Shown piece after piece: positions 1-8,034 of a stretch of DNA of 25,414 bases. This DNA is from an uncultured Collinsella sp. (GTDB lineage: Bacteria; Actinomycetota; Coriobacteriia; Coriobacteriales; Coriobacteriaceae): NCBI GenBank assembly GCA_902489965.1, contig CABUCA010000025.1:1-25414 (forward strand), read 5' to 3'. The translations under genes were made by a program, and so were the position numbers. The stretch's first letter is position 1. The number at the start of each line of letters is the position of its first letter. Below the pieces are notes generated by a model that was not told the origin of the DNA, made no database searches, and saw only the letters and a program-made list of their open reading frames with translations.

Positions 1-473
1 GCGATGGCGTCGTCGTCGGCGACGATGAGCCAGTAGCCGCAGGGCAGCTCGGCCGTCGTGCCCGCATTAAGGGCCTTGAACACGGCGCCAGAGCTCTGGA
101 GGGAACGAGCGAGCTGTGCGCTCAGCGCGCTCGTAAGGTGGGAATCGGTGTTGAGCCACTCGGCAGCTTCCTGCGCGGTGGTCTGGGATTTGGACATGCC
201 GGCGCTGTGCAGCACAGGCAGCGCGGCGTCGCGCACGGCATCGCTTGCCCAGGCAAGGTCGGTGGCGATTTTAGCGTCGCTGTCGCCGTCGACGACGTTG
301 GCGCTAAAGATCTGGTAGGCGTCGTAGCTGCTCGCCACGGTGCCGTTCACCGTGATGGAACCGGTCGCGGTCGGCGCAGCCTGCGCGGATGCGGGGAACA
401 CAACCGCGCAGGTGCCGATCAGGAGGGCGAGCAGCGCAAACAAAATCGGGAAGGAGCAAACTTTCTTATTCAC
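1..473 (-). CDS. Major pilin subunit (sortase-assembled fimbria), 3' end missing
   Basis: The N-terminal 157 residues of a secreted protein are visible; the rest lies beyond the window. The GTG start at 473 is supported by a strong ribosome binding site (GGGAGGTG, about 6 nt upstream) and overlaps the stop of the adhesin gene by 8 nt (GTGAATAA), so translation is probably coupled. A Sec signal peptide (charged KK, hydrophobic core, then an alanine-rich cleavage region near residues 27-33) is followed by TGSITVNG and YDAYQIFSA, which are typical of the first domain of SpaH/EbpB-type LPXTG major pilins. By family knowledge the missing part should hold isopeptide-forming Ig-like domains, a pilin lysine motif and a sorting signal. 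Position directly after a sortase-anchored adhesin supports a pilus operon, with a class C sortase expected next. Pilin assignment is an inference from a partial sequence. Confidence 0.75.
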   Translation of the reverse strand, partial: MNKKVCSFPILFALLALLIGTCAVVFPASAQAAPTATGSITVNGTVASSYDAYQIFSANVVDGDSDAKIATDLAWASDAVRDAALPVLHSAGMSKSQTTAQEAAEWLNTDSHLTSALSAQLARSLQSSGAVFKALNAGTTAELPCGYWLIVADDDAI

Positions 474-3400
474 GACGCTCACCTCCCTTCGCATTCGCCT
501 TGCGACGAATGTGCATCCAGGCTGCAGAAGCGCAAAGCACCGCCGCGCCGGCAAGGTACGTCAGAGTGACGCCCGACATACCAGAAAGGGGCAAAGAGGT
601 GGAGTAGGTGTTGGTGAAGGTGGGGATGGAGGTGTCGGTGGAGTTGGGGGTGGAGGTGTCGATGAACGTCCGTTCTTTGGCATTGGGGTCTGCTGTCCAA
701 TTGCCTTCGGAGTCAACGGTTCCCTTCTTGTAGGTCACCCTACAGTTGATCTCTCCTGTTTTGGTGTCATACGTTGGCTTAACCATGAACCCATAGACCG
801 AGTGGTCGTACGTGTAGTGCGAGAACTGCGAACCGTCGGTTTTCTCGCGCACATAGTACGTAAAGGTCTTGAAAGAGCCACCCGTGAAGCCGCCCGGGTC
901 GTCGGGATTATTGCTGATATCAGAGAGCGAGTACTTGAACTCAACCGTATTATCTCTGGTGTCCTTGAACGGAAGCGTCTGCGTCTTATTAGGACCAGAG
1001 GTCACGGCAGTACCGATGATGTCTTCGTCTCTAAAATGGCTGTCTTTCGCAAGCTGGAGCGTAAACGCCTTCATCTCGCCACCCTCAACGACCTTAGTCG
1101 CCTTAGGAGTCCAGGAGACGGGAGACACGATTTTGTTGGTAAAGGTCGGTTTCTTACTGTTACCGATAGTAACCGTAGCCTTCGTGTTATCTTGTGAGAT
1201 GTCAACGGAATGGCTTCCGGGATCAACAAGTTTTTCGAATTCCTTATCCTTCACGTCCTTTTTATAGACGGTTACTCTGTTTACTTTGTAATGTTTAATA
1301 TGAATATTCATGAGCGTATCAGTTTTGTATGAACTGATATCTGCCATGATCTTGTAAATGGTCTTATCGAATTTGGTGTTTAATTCGTTTTCGTCGCTGA
1401 TGGGTTCCTCCTCAACTAGATAAAAAACGTATTGTCCCGAAGAATACTCCTTGCCAGAGTCGAAGGTGATTTTGCCGTTTGTTTGATCAGCATCCGCCTC
1501 GCCCGCAACACTGCAACTGCCCATATCTAATTTTTTGCCGCCCTCTTTCCAAGAAGGCTCAATGGGACCCTCCTGGTCCTGGCGGTCCTGGCGCAGCAAC
1601 TTAAATCTGTAATTGTGCTTGTGCACGCTAAGGCTTTCCGGGATTCCGTTTTCATCTTTAAGCACCTTGGTGGCATTGAGCTTCATGCTCGGATAAACGC
1701 TCAGATCCTTGACCTCACCAACGATAAGATCGCCGTTGGTCATGATGCCGCCACCGTGGGTGTAGGAGTAGTTACCACTGATGATGGTCGTAGCATCTCT
1801 CTGCGCATAACTTTTAGCCGTATCGGAAGGATTAGCCGCAAGGCCAAACATGTACTTAGCCTCGGCACCGCCATTTGGGTCGATGGTGACCGGCTTTCTG
1901 TCGCAAGTGCCCTGCCAACCAGCCGATCCGCCGCCGAGCATCTTGCCAAGAACAACGGCAACCGTATTAGTGCTGTCGTCCTTGCGCACTAGAAAGAAAT
2001 CCTTATGGCCGAGCTTTTTGAAGTCATCCGTGATGTATTGATCATTATTGTCTAGATCTTTCCCATTAGCGCCAGCGGAATGATGGGGCTCTGTTACGGT
2101 GGCGCCATTTTGCTCAACGTTATCAGTATTGTCATAGATAGCAGCGCCATTCGAGTGCGAAACGATTGTCTGGCCCGTAGGACAAGCACCGATGCCACCA
2201 CCCCAGCCGCCGGCCTTATTATTAGTGATCAGCGTCTTGACGATATTGAGTTTGCCGCCCTTCTGGATAAAGACGCCTCCGCCGCCCCAATCGCCGCCAC
2301 GGCTCTCACCCGTCATGGTTTTGTTGTTGGTGATGTAAATCTTGTTGGACGTGCTCGGCTCAGCCTTAATATCGCCGGTAGTACCGGTGGAAATACGGAG
2401 ACCACCGCCCTCGGCGTTTTCAGATTCGTTGCCGGCAATCGTGCCGCCAGTCATGGAGAACTTGATGATTGGCTGACTATGGAAACCAGCGTAGATTCCG
2501 CCACCGGCCTCTTTGGAGTAATTGGCAGTAACGGATCCACCCGTCATGGTTAACGTCCCTCTGTGCGTGCATGCAATTCCGCCGCCGCCAAGCAGACCGA
2601 AGTTGTAAAGATTGGAATCAGCAATCCAAGCGTCAACTCGATTGTTGGTAATATTGGCAGATCCGCCGATGGTGACGTTCGCGCCCTTGGTATAAACACC
2701 GCCACCGTATCCGCCGTCTCCGGTGTCACCGCCGCAGTTGTTGCCGCCGATGCCCTTAGCGTACGTAGCATTACCCGAGATGACACCGCCGGAGAGAGTC
2801 AACGTGACACTGTTGTCGGCAAATATGCCACCACCAGCAGCAGCCTTGTTTGCTGCAATCACGCCATCGGTCATGTTGAGTGAACCCTTTGCCATGCACA
2901 GGCCACCGCCCCAGCCGCCGCCGTTACCGTTGGTGACATAACCGCCGGAAATATTAACAGCGCCTTGAGAGAAAATAACGTGGCCGTTGTCGCCCAGGGT
3001 GCGAGGCGTTGTGATCATGCCTCCGCTGAGGTTAAGCGTACCGCCGTCCTCAACAGAAATGACTTGTTTGACCGAACCACGGTCGGACGCAGCAACGATT
3101 GCGCCGAAACCGCTGACGACATGCTCAGTCGTGGTTTCAGTGGTAGTGGTGCCAAGGGTATCTGCGTTAGGTGCGCTCGTGGTTTCATAATAGGTTAAGC
3201 TCTGAGGAGTACCTTTGTTGTCACCGGTCCATGCCATAGTTGCACGCTTGCCAGGATCGTTATCAACGACCGAAGGTGTATCGCTAACTCGGGCAGAGTC
3301 TTCAACGGTAAGCGCACCGCTCGCTACCGTAATGAACGTGCCGTTATCACCAACGGGGTAATAAAGCTTATGACCCGCAAGGTCAATCGTAGTATTTTGC

Positions 3401-3930
3401 CCGATAGTGATTGACTCACTTGAACTAATGTCAGCCGCAAGACGTAGTCTATCGGGTTTAGTCGACGCGTGAAGGCACGCTGCCAGGTCTTCGTCACTCT
3501 TCAGCAGCGTATACCCATCCGAATCTTTTGGAAGTTCCTGATCCACACCTTCATTTGCAACAGTAGCGACCTTATAGACAGACTGTCCATCATCCGCGGG
3601 CTGCGCAGCGCTCTCGGCTCCCGCGCCATCGGCAGCCGGATCCGCCGCAGCAGCGTCTTCCCCCTCGCCATCCTCAGCGTCGTCACTATTCCGGTTTTCG
3701 GCGTTTTTGCCCGTGGAATTGTCTGCGTCGGCGTCCGCGCCCAAAGTGTTCTCGTCTGCAACGGCTTCCTCGGTAGAACCTGCCTGGGCATCGTTGGCAA
3801 TGGCCTGCGAGATCGGAGGCATGACGAGCGACAGTACCAGGCTCAACACGGAGGCTCCGCACAAAACGCCTGCCAAACACGGCGCGTCGCTTTTATTACT
3901 CTGCTTAGATTTGTCTGAATTTGCTTTCAT
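466..3930 (-). CDS. LPXTG-type surface adhesin / pilus-tip protein with beta-helix and FctA-like domains
   Basis: This 1154-residue protein is predicted to be secreted and wall-anchored. It starts with a signal peptide (hydrophobic stretch about residues 20-45) and a low-complexity acidic, Ala-rich linker (about 45-115). Residues about 290-620 hold many repeats of the form GGGI-x-L-x-GG-x-I-x-N, which indicate a right-handed parallel beta-helix as in polymorphic outer-membrane-like adhesins. Two later segments (about 740-900 and 930-1100) begin with KATKVV or NATKVL and end with PTFTN. These are hallmarks of Spy0128/FctA-like domains that form Lys-Asn isopeptide bonds. The C-terminus has the sorting signal LPLSG (1113-1117), a membrane helix and a basic tail. 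ATG 3930 is preceded by GGGGAGGAG. It is the first gene of the operon, ahead of the pilin. Likely role: tip adhesin binding host or microbial glycans; the ligand is unknown. Confidence 0.85.
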   Translation of the reverse strand: MKANSDKSKQSNKSDAPCLAGVLCGASVLSLVLSLVMPPISQAIANDAQAGSTEEAVADENTLGADADADNSTGKNAENRNSDDAEDGEGEDAAAADPAADGAGAESAAQPADDGQSVYKVATVANEGVDQELPKDSDGYTLLKSDEDLAACLHASTKPDRLRLAADISSSESITIGQNTTIDLAGHKLYYPVGDNGTFITVASGALTVEDSARVSDTPSVVDNDPGKRATMAWTGDNKGTPQSLTYYETTSAPNADTLGTTTTETTTEHVVSGFGAIVAASDRGSVKQVISVEDGGTLNLSGGMITTPRTLGDNGHVIFSQGAVNISGGYVTNGNGGGWGGGLCMAKGSLNMTDGVIAANKAAAGGGIFADNSVTLTLSGGVISGNATYAKGIGGNNCGGDTGDGGYGGGVYTKGANVTIGGSANITNNRVDAWIADSNLYNFGLLGGGGIACTHRGTLTMTGGSVTANYSKEAGGGIYAGFHSQPIIKFSMTGGTIAGNESENAEGGGLRISTGTTGDIKAEPSTSNKIYITNNKTMTGESRGGDWGGGGVFIQKGGKLNIVKTLITNNKAGGWGGGIGACPTGQTIVSHSNGAAIYDNTDNVEQNGATVTEPHHSAGANGKDLDNNDQYITDDFKKLGHKDFFLVRKDDSTNTVAVVLGKMLGGGSAGWQGTCDRKPVTIDPNGGAEAKYMFGLAANPSDTAKSYAQRDATTIISGNYSYTHGGGIMTNGDLIVGEVKDLSVYPSMKLNATKVLKDENGIPESLSVHKHNYRFKLLRQDRQDQEGPIEPSWKEGGKKLDMGSCSVAGEADADQTNGKITFDSGKEYSSGQYVFYLVEEEPISDENELNTKFDKTIYKIMADISSYKTDTLMNIHIKHYKVNRVTVYKKDVKDKEFEKLVDPGSHSVDISQDNTKATVTIGNSKKPTFTNKIVSPVSWTPKATKVVEGGEMKAFTLQLAKDSHFRDEDIIGTAVTSGPNKTQTLPFKDTRDNTVEFKYSLSDISNNPDDPGGFTGGSFKTFTYYVREKTDGSQFSHYTYDHSVYGFMVKPTYDTKTGEINCRVTYKKGTVDSEGNWTADPNAKERTFIDTSTPNSTDTSIPTFTNTYSTSLPLSGMSGVTLTYLAGAAVLCASAAWMHIRRKANAKGGERRE

Positions 3931-4020
3931 CGATGTCTCCTCCCCAAGAGACCGCGATCTTGCTCTTTCACTATCAAACGTATCTGCGCAATCTGTAATT
4001 GCGCACGCTTAGTAATCCAT

Positions 4021-4050
4021 ATTGTAGCGATTGTTTGAACATCTAAACAA
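4021..4050 (-). promoter_or_regulatory. Putative sigma-A promoter of the pilus operon
   Basis: Reading the minus strand, TTGTTT (complement of 4045-4050) and TACAAT (complement of 4021-4026) are separated by 18 nt. The -10 is one base from consensus. Transcription would start near 4013, giving a leader of about 80 nt before the adhesin ATG at 3930. TTGTAGCGA occurs at 4022-4030 and again at 4065-4073, 43 bp apart (about four helical turns), which could be a regulator site overlapping the promoter. Prediction only. Confidence 0.5.
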
Positions 4051-4390
4051 GATAACCGATTGTTTTGTAGCGAATTCTCAATTCTCTTGACATTTGCTCA
4101 GATTTACCTTCGTTTATTCGCTATCTACTTTTTGTTTCTGCTGGTAATATAGTTGTCTATCATTTTTTAATGGCATTAGATTTATTTGCACAACATTTTG
4201 CTCAAGAGTAAACATCCTGTAAACAGTCGAAAATCGACCATGAGCGGTAGGTCATTTACCGGGAGTAATACCCTGCCAAACTGATGAGAATATCTTTAGC
4301 CCATCGGTGGTTGGAAGCGTAATGTTCAGACAACCATATTTGAATTTGCGCGCAGATTGTAGGCATCAACTCGCCCAAATCGCCTGAGGC

Positions 4391-4421
4391 CACCACGAAG
4401 GTGCCCGTCCCCTTTGTGGTG
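4391..4421. repeat. REP-like palindrome, family 1, copy a
   Basis: CACCACGAAGG (4391-4401) pairs with CCTTTGTGGTG (4411-4421), an 11-bp stem with one G-T wobble and the 9-nt loop TGCCCGTCC. It lies 14 nt after the HAD gene stop. It has no T-tract on either side, so it is a poor intrinsic terminator. The same design recurs at 5352-5384. Confidence 0.7.
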
Positions 4422-4435
4422 ATTCTGCCCCGGCG

Positions 4436-5257
4436 CTACAGCAGATGTTCCTCGATAAAGATTGCAATGCCGTCTTTGTCGTTGCTGGCGGTTACAAAAT
4501 CGGCGGCGGCACGGGTGGCGTCGCTGCCATTTGCCATGGCCACGCCCACGCCGGCGTCAGCCACCATGCAGGTGTCGTTATCGGCATCGCCAAACACGCA
4601 GATGTTCTGGAGCTCCATGCCGTTGAGCTCTGCCACGCGCACAAGGCCGCGTGTCTTGGACACGCGCGGATCCATGAACTCGTAGAGCCGCTGCGTGGTT
4701 TGCAGAGCCGCCGCCTTAACAGTGTCATCGACAAACGTCGACGCGCGCTCGATGACCTGCGACATCACCTCGGGCGCCATGGTAAACATCACCTTGGGCT
4801 GCGGCTCGCGCAAAAACTCGGCAAAATCGACCACCTGGTAGGGCACGCCGTCGACGCGGGACAGGTGCTCGACGCACGCATTGCTCTCGGGCACGTAGAA
4901 CACGCCGTCCCGAGGGCAAACGGGCGTTGCCGGCAGGTCTGCCATGTGCTCGCAGATGTGCGCGATGGTCTCGCCTGGCAGCGGGTAGCTCAGCTCGTTG
5001 ATGTCGTGCGCGCGGTCGATGACCTCGGCGCCACCGCAGCCCACGAGCACGTCCACCAAGCCTTCGATGCCCCAGAGCTTGTACATGGCCTCGGTCGCGT
5101 GGGCGTCGCGCCCGGTGCACAGACCAAAGAGCACGCCGCGCTCGCGCAGGGCGCGGATCGCCGCCACGGTGCGCGGGGATACCGTGTGCTGGCTCGTGAG
5201 CAGCGTGCCGTCGATATCGCAGAGTACGGCTTTAATGTGGCTGAAGGTGACGTCCAT
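4436..5257 (-). CDS. Cof-type HAD-superfamily hydrolase (sugar-phosphate or nucleotide phosphatase)
   Basis: A 273-residue cytosolic protein of normal length for the Cof/YidA group. Motif I is CDIDGT, with nucleophile D14 and acid-base D16. The C-terminal motifs are a conserved lysine in VSKTRGL (about residue 200) and GDADND (about 222-227), which binds Mg2+. Between them lies the alpha/beta C2B-type cap that sets substrate choice. Members remove phosphate from sugar phosphates, FMN, PLP or similar compounds; the substrate cannot be told from sequence. The ATG at 5257 is kept because motif I sits at the usual distance from it, although GGCCCCC upstream is only a modest ribosome binding site. 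It appears monocistronic: it is separated from moaC-mobB by about 185 nt holding two hairpins, and from the pilus operon by 500 nt. Confidence 0.9.
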   Translation of the reverse strand: MDVTFSHIKAVLCDIDGTLLTSQHTVSPRTVAAIRALRERGVLFGLCTGRDAHATEAMYKLWGIEGLVDVLVGCGGAEVIDRAHDINELSYPLPGETIAHICEHMADLPATPVCPRDGVFYVPESNACVEHLSRVDGVPYQVVDFAEFLREPQPKVMFTMAPEVMSQVIERASTFVDDTVKAAALQTTQRLYEFMDPRVSKTRGLVRVAELNGMELQNICVFGDADNDTCMVADAGVGVAMANGSDATRAAADFVTASNDKDGIAIFIEEHLL

Positions 5258-5351
5258 GGGGGCCTTTCTGGGTTGTGCGGCGATGTGGGGTGTATTCGTG
5301 AACGGCGTACATGGTATACCAAGGCGCAGGCGCGGCCCGTCAAAGCAAAAA

Positions 5352-5384
5352 CCACCACAAAGGTGCCTGGCCCCTTTGTGGTGG
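5352..5384. repeat. REP-like palindrome, family 1, copy b
   Basis: CCACCACAAAGG (5352-5363) and CCTTTGTGGTGG (5373-5384) form a perfect 12-bp stem with the 9-nt loop TGCCTGGCC. Stem and loop closely match the hairpin at 4391-4421, in the same orientation. It sits between the HAD gene start and the moaC-mobB stop. Confidence 0.8.
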
Positions 5385-5404
5385 AAATGACGTTTGCCCA
5401 GATA

Positions 5405-5443
5405 AAACCTGCCGAAATAAACCTGTCCCTTTTTGGCAGGTTT
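5405..5443 (-). terminator. Hairpin at the moaC-mobB 3' end, probable terminator related to REP family 1
   Basis: AAAACCTGCC (5405-5414) pairs with GGCAGGTTTT (5434-5443), and the stem can extend through G-T and A-T pairs. The right arm overlaps the moaC-mobB stop codon. Reading the minus strand, the stem ends in TTTTAT, which suits intrinsic termination. Its interior carries CCTGTCCCTTT, the same core as the loops of the neighbouring hairpins. Confidence 0.6.
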
Positions 5444-6741
5444 TAGGCCAGATGATCTTGGATCAGATCACAAATGGCTCGGGCATCGTTGATGTTGATG
5501 GCTCGGGTCGCAAAGCCGGCGTCGAAGGCCTGACGCGCCAGGGCCTCGTTGCAGGCAAGGGCCAGCGTGTGACCGTCGACCAGGTCGAGCGAGCTCTTGC
5601 CGCGCAAACGGTCGACACCCGATCGCGCGACCACGATGTTGTCGAAGCCCTCGGTCTTGTAGCCCTCGATGATCACCACGTCGACATCGTTGTAGCGCGA
5701 CAGCAGCTCGCGCGCGGGCATCTCGTCCTCCTCGCGCGTGTCGGCGTACTCCGCCCAGCGCGTGGCGCAGATAAGGCCCACGTGCTTGGATCCGGCCTGG
5801 TGATGGCGCCAGGTGTCCTTAGCGGGCACATCGATATCAAAGCCGTGATGCCCATGATGCTTGAGCGAGCCCACGCGCAGGCCGCGGCGAGTGAGCTCGG
5901 CGATAACCTTCTCGACGAGCGTGGTCTTGCCCGAGTTCTGGTAGCCGATAAACGCGATCGCTGGGACGGCCGGAGCCGGAGCTGCGGGCGCGACGGCGAC
6001 AGGTGCGCTTGCGAGCGTGGCACCGTCAGCGGCCACGGCCTCAACAGCAGCAACCTGACGCTCGGCACGATCCCACACGCCCGAGCGGCCGCCCTCCTTG
6101 CGCAGCAGGCGCACGTCGACGATCTCCATACCGCGATCGACGGCCTTGCACATGTCATAGATCGTTAGGCACGCAGCGCTCGCGCCGGTCAGGGCCTCCA
6201 TCTCGATACCCGTCTTGCCCGTCACGCCGGCCGTAACCAGTACGTGAAAGCCAACCTGCCCGTCCGCGCGCGCCGGCGCCCAGCCCTCGGGCACGTCATC
6301 GGCCGGCGTCCCCGCCGCAGCGATGGGCGCAATGTCGCACTTGCTCTTGGTAATGAGCAGCGGATGACACATGGGGATGATGTCGCTCGTGCGTTTGATG
6401 GCCATGATGCCCGCCACGCGCGCGCAGGCAAGCACGTCGCCCTTTTTGGCGCGGTCCTGCAGCACCATGGCCTGCGTCTCGGGATGCATGAGGATGGTGC
6501 CCTCGGCGATGGCGATGCGATGGGTCTCGGCCTTGTCGGACACGTCGACCATGCGCACCTCGCCCTTGGCGTCCACGTGCGTCAGCTCGTCGCGACGGGC
6601 GTCACGGGCGGGCTCGGTGGCAGCACTGGCAGTCGGCTGCGCGGACGCGTCGGCGTCGCTGTCAGTAGCCGTGGCTTTGTGGGCAGACATCGCGGCCCTG
6701 CGAGCGGCCTTGGTGGCATCGGCGTACCTGCTCTTGGCCAT
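5443..6741 (-). CDS. moaC-mobB: MoaC-MobB fusion: cyclic pyranopterin monophosphate synthase plus Mo-guanine dinucleotide synthesis protein
   Basis: A 432-residue fusion. Residues 1-50 are a low-complexity Ala-rich leader. Residues about 51-225 are MoaC, which converts the MoaA product to cyclic pyranopterin monophosphate; MCHPL (124-128) and the catalytic YDMCK (D196, K199) are present. A Pro/Ala linker (about 243-261) leads to MobB (about 262-432), a P-loop GTPase (GYQNSGKTT, 266-274) that assists attachment of a nucleotide to molybdopterin, with KHHGHHGFDID and VVIIEGYK also present. ATG 6741 is chosen over the upstream start at 6786 because GGAGG lies 8 nt ahead of it. It starts 4 nt after the moaA stop, so the two genes form an operon. 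The fusion joins an early and a late step of the same pathway. Confidence 0.93.
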   Translation of the reverse strand: MAKSRYADATKAARRAAMSAHKATATDSDADASAQPTASAATEPARDARRDELTHVDAKGEVRMVDVSDKAETHRIAIAEGTILMHPETQAMVLQDRAKKGDVLACARVAGIMAIKRTSDIIPMCHPLLITKSKCDIAPIAAAGTPADDVPEGWAPARADGQVGFHVLVTAGVTGKTGIEMEALTGASAACLTIYDMCKAVDRGMEIVDVRLLRKEGGRSGVWDRAERQVAAVEAVAADGATLASAPVAVAPAAPAPAVPAIAFIGYQNSGKTTLVEKVIAELTRRGLRVGSLKHHGHHGFDIDVPAKDTWRHHQAGSKHVGLICATRWAEYADTREEDEMPARELLSRYNDVDVVIIEGYKTEGFDNIVVARSGVDRLRGKSSLDLVDGHTLALACNEALARQAFDAGFATRAININDARAICDLIQDHLA

Positions 6742-6745
6742 ATGA

Positions 6746-7801
6746 TCATCCTCCGATTTGGGACATAAATCGTTGCGTGCCCTCAATTATCGCGTGTTCC
6801 TGCGGTTTGTGGGCCACGGCATCGCGCCAAATCGAAAGTACCTGCATATCATCACCACGGCGCAGCGCCTCACGCACCGAATACTCGGCATCGCTGAACA
6901 GGCACGGACGCACGTTGCCATCGGCCGTCAGGCGCAGACGGTTGCAATTCGCACAAAAATGGTTGGACATGGCGCTAATGAAGCCGACCGTTCCCGCCGC
7001 GCCCGGAAAGTGCCAATAGCACGCAGGGCCCGCGCCGGCAGGAGCGTCGTTGATGTCGAGCGGCTCGAGCTCGCCCAGCCCCGTCGCGGCAACCCCGGCA
7101 TTGATGCGCGCCCGCAGCTCGTCGCTCGGCACGGTATCGCTCGCGTCCCACAGCTCGGGATTGAGCGCGGGCGCATGCGGGTCCACAGCGCAATGCGAAC
7201 TCGTGTGTTCGTCGCCGATGGGCATGTATTCGATAAAGCGCAGGTGAATGGGACGGTCGAGCGTGAGCTGCGCAAGGGCCTCCACATCCTGGTTGAGCCG
7301 GCGCACAACAACGCAGTTGACCTTAACGGGCTCAAAGCCCCAAGCCAGCGCCGCGTCGATGCCCGCCATGGTCTGCTCGAGTCGACCCAGACGCGTGATC
7401 TTTCCAAAGAGCGTAGGGTCGAGCGTGTCGAGCGAGATGTTGACGCGGTTAAGCCCCGCGTCTTTGAGCTGCGGCGCCAGCTTGGGCAGCAGGGCGCCAT
7501 TGGTGGTGAGCGAAATGTCTTCGATCTGCGGAATCGCGCGGATGTCGCGAATGAGCGGGATGATGCGGCGGCTGACCAGCGGCTCGCCACCCGTCAGGCG
7601 CACGCGGCGAATGCCCTCCCCCGCCACCAGGCGCACAAAGCGGGCAATTTCCTCGGCACTGAGGAGCTCATCGTGCGCACGAGGGGCCACGCCGTCGGCG
7701 GGCATGCAGTAAATGCAACGGAAATTGCACTTGTCAGTTACGGCAATGCGCAGGTAGTTGATGTCGCGGCCAAAGCCGTCATGTTGCACGCGCCCGTCCA
7801 C
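6746..7801 (-). CDS. moaA: GTP 3',8-cyclase MoaA (radical SAM)
   Basis: A 351-residue cytosolic enzyme that catalyses the first step of molybdenum cofactor synthesis, rearranging GTP to 3',8-cyclo-GTP. The N-terminal radical-SAM cluster motif is CNFRCIYC (C25, C29, C32), followed by the SAM-binding LTGGEP (69-74). The second [4Fe-4S] site, specific to MoaA, is C283, C286 and C300 (FCANCNRLRL ... RPCLF). The protein ends in the conserved Gly-Gly tail (SQIGG) needed for activity in this family. The start is GTG at 7801, with AGGGGAAGG about 4 nt upstream. It is the first gene of a two-gene operon with moaC-mobB. A TATTAT hexamer in the leader could be a -10 but lacks a good -35. Confidence 0.96.
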   Translation of the reverse strand: MDGRVQHDGFGRDINYLRIAVTDKCNFRCIYCMPADGVAPRAHDELLSAEEIARFVRLVAGEGIRRVRLTGGEPLVSRRIIPLIRDIRAIPQIEDISLTTNGALLPKLAPQLKDAGLNRVNISLDTLDPTLFGKITRLGRLEQTMAGIDAALAWGFEPVKVNCVVVRRLNQDVEALAQLTLDRPIHLRFIEYMPIGDEHTSSHCAVDPHAPALNPELWDASDTVPSDELRARINAGVAATGLGELEPLDINDAPAGAGPACYWHFPGAAGTVGFISAMSNHFCANCNRLRLTADGNVRPCLFSDAEYSVREALRRGDDMQVLSIWRDAVAHKPQEHAIIEGTQRFMSQIGG

Positions 7802-7930
7802 GCAGCCTTCCCCTCACGCGGCGTTTTATTCTTCGGAAAACATAATACCCCACGAGAGAATCATGCCGACACCCGTACGACAGGACGGGTCACTTCGAGC
7901 AAAACGGACTTTCCAAGCCCATCCTCAGCA

Positions 7931-7994
7931 CAGACCATCACAACATTCGATGCTTTTCCCGTTTTTGGCAAAAAACGTCGAATGTTGTGATGGT
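7931..7994. repeat. Nested-hairpin repeat, family 2, copy A
   Basis: ACCATCACAACATTCGA (7934-7950) pairs with TCGAATGTTGTGATGGT (7978-7994), a perfect 17-bp outer stem. Inside, CGTTTTT (7960-7966) pairs with AAAAACG (7971-7977) around the loop GGCA, leaving an unpaired 9-nt bulge (TGCTTTTCC) on the 5' side only. It lies about 40 nt after the stop of the nuclease gene. Neither side has a convincing T-tract. A copy with 3 differences in 64 nt is at 9176-9239. Confidence 0.85.
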
Positions 7995-8034
7995 TTGCCT
8001 GCCCACGGCACCCCGTAGAAGGACCAAAGCGCCC

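Larger units (their letters stand above)
3931..4435. other. AT-rich intergenic region upstream of the pilus operon
   Basis: About 505 bases without a credible gene. The part next to the adhesin start holds the 5' leader and a promoter (annotated separately). From about 4010 to 4250 the DNA is much more AT-rich than its surroundings. A 15-bp block, TTGTAGCGATTGTTT at 4022-4036, recurs rearranged at 4058-4073 as GATTGTTTTGTAGCGA. A TTGACA hexamer at 4087-4092 on the plus strand has no well-spaced -10 and no downstream plus-strand gene. The end nearest the HAD gene contains a REP-like hairpin (4391-4421). No RNA gene is recognised. Confidence 0.6.

Noticed and set aside
4087..4092. Plus-strand promoter TTGACA and a possible small RNA
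   Set aside because: No -10 at 16-19 nt, no clear terminator downstream, and no plus-strand gene before 13267.
4200..4330. Structured RNA in the pilus upstream region
   Set aside because: Short complementary pieces (GACC/GGTC, GGG/CCC) are present but no consistent long stem or known riboswitch core was found.
7802..7930. Molybdenum-cofactor riboswitch upstream of moaA
   Set aside because: The leader is short and shows only a small ACCCGT/ACGGGT hairpin; the multi-stem Moco RNA fold could not be drawn.
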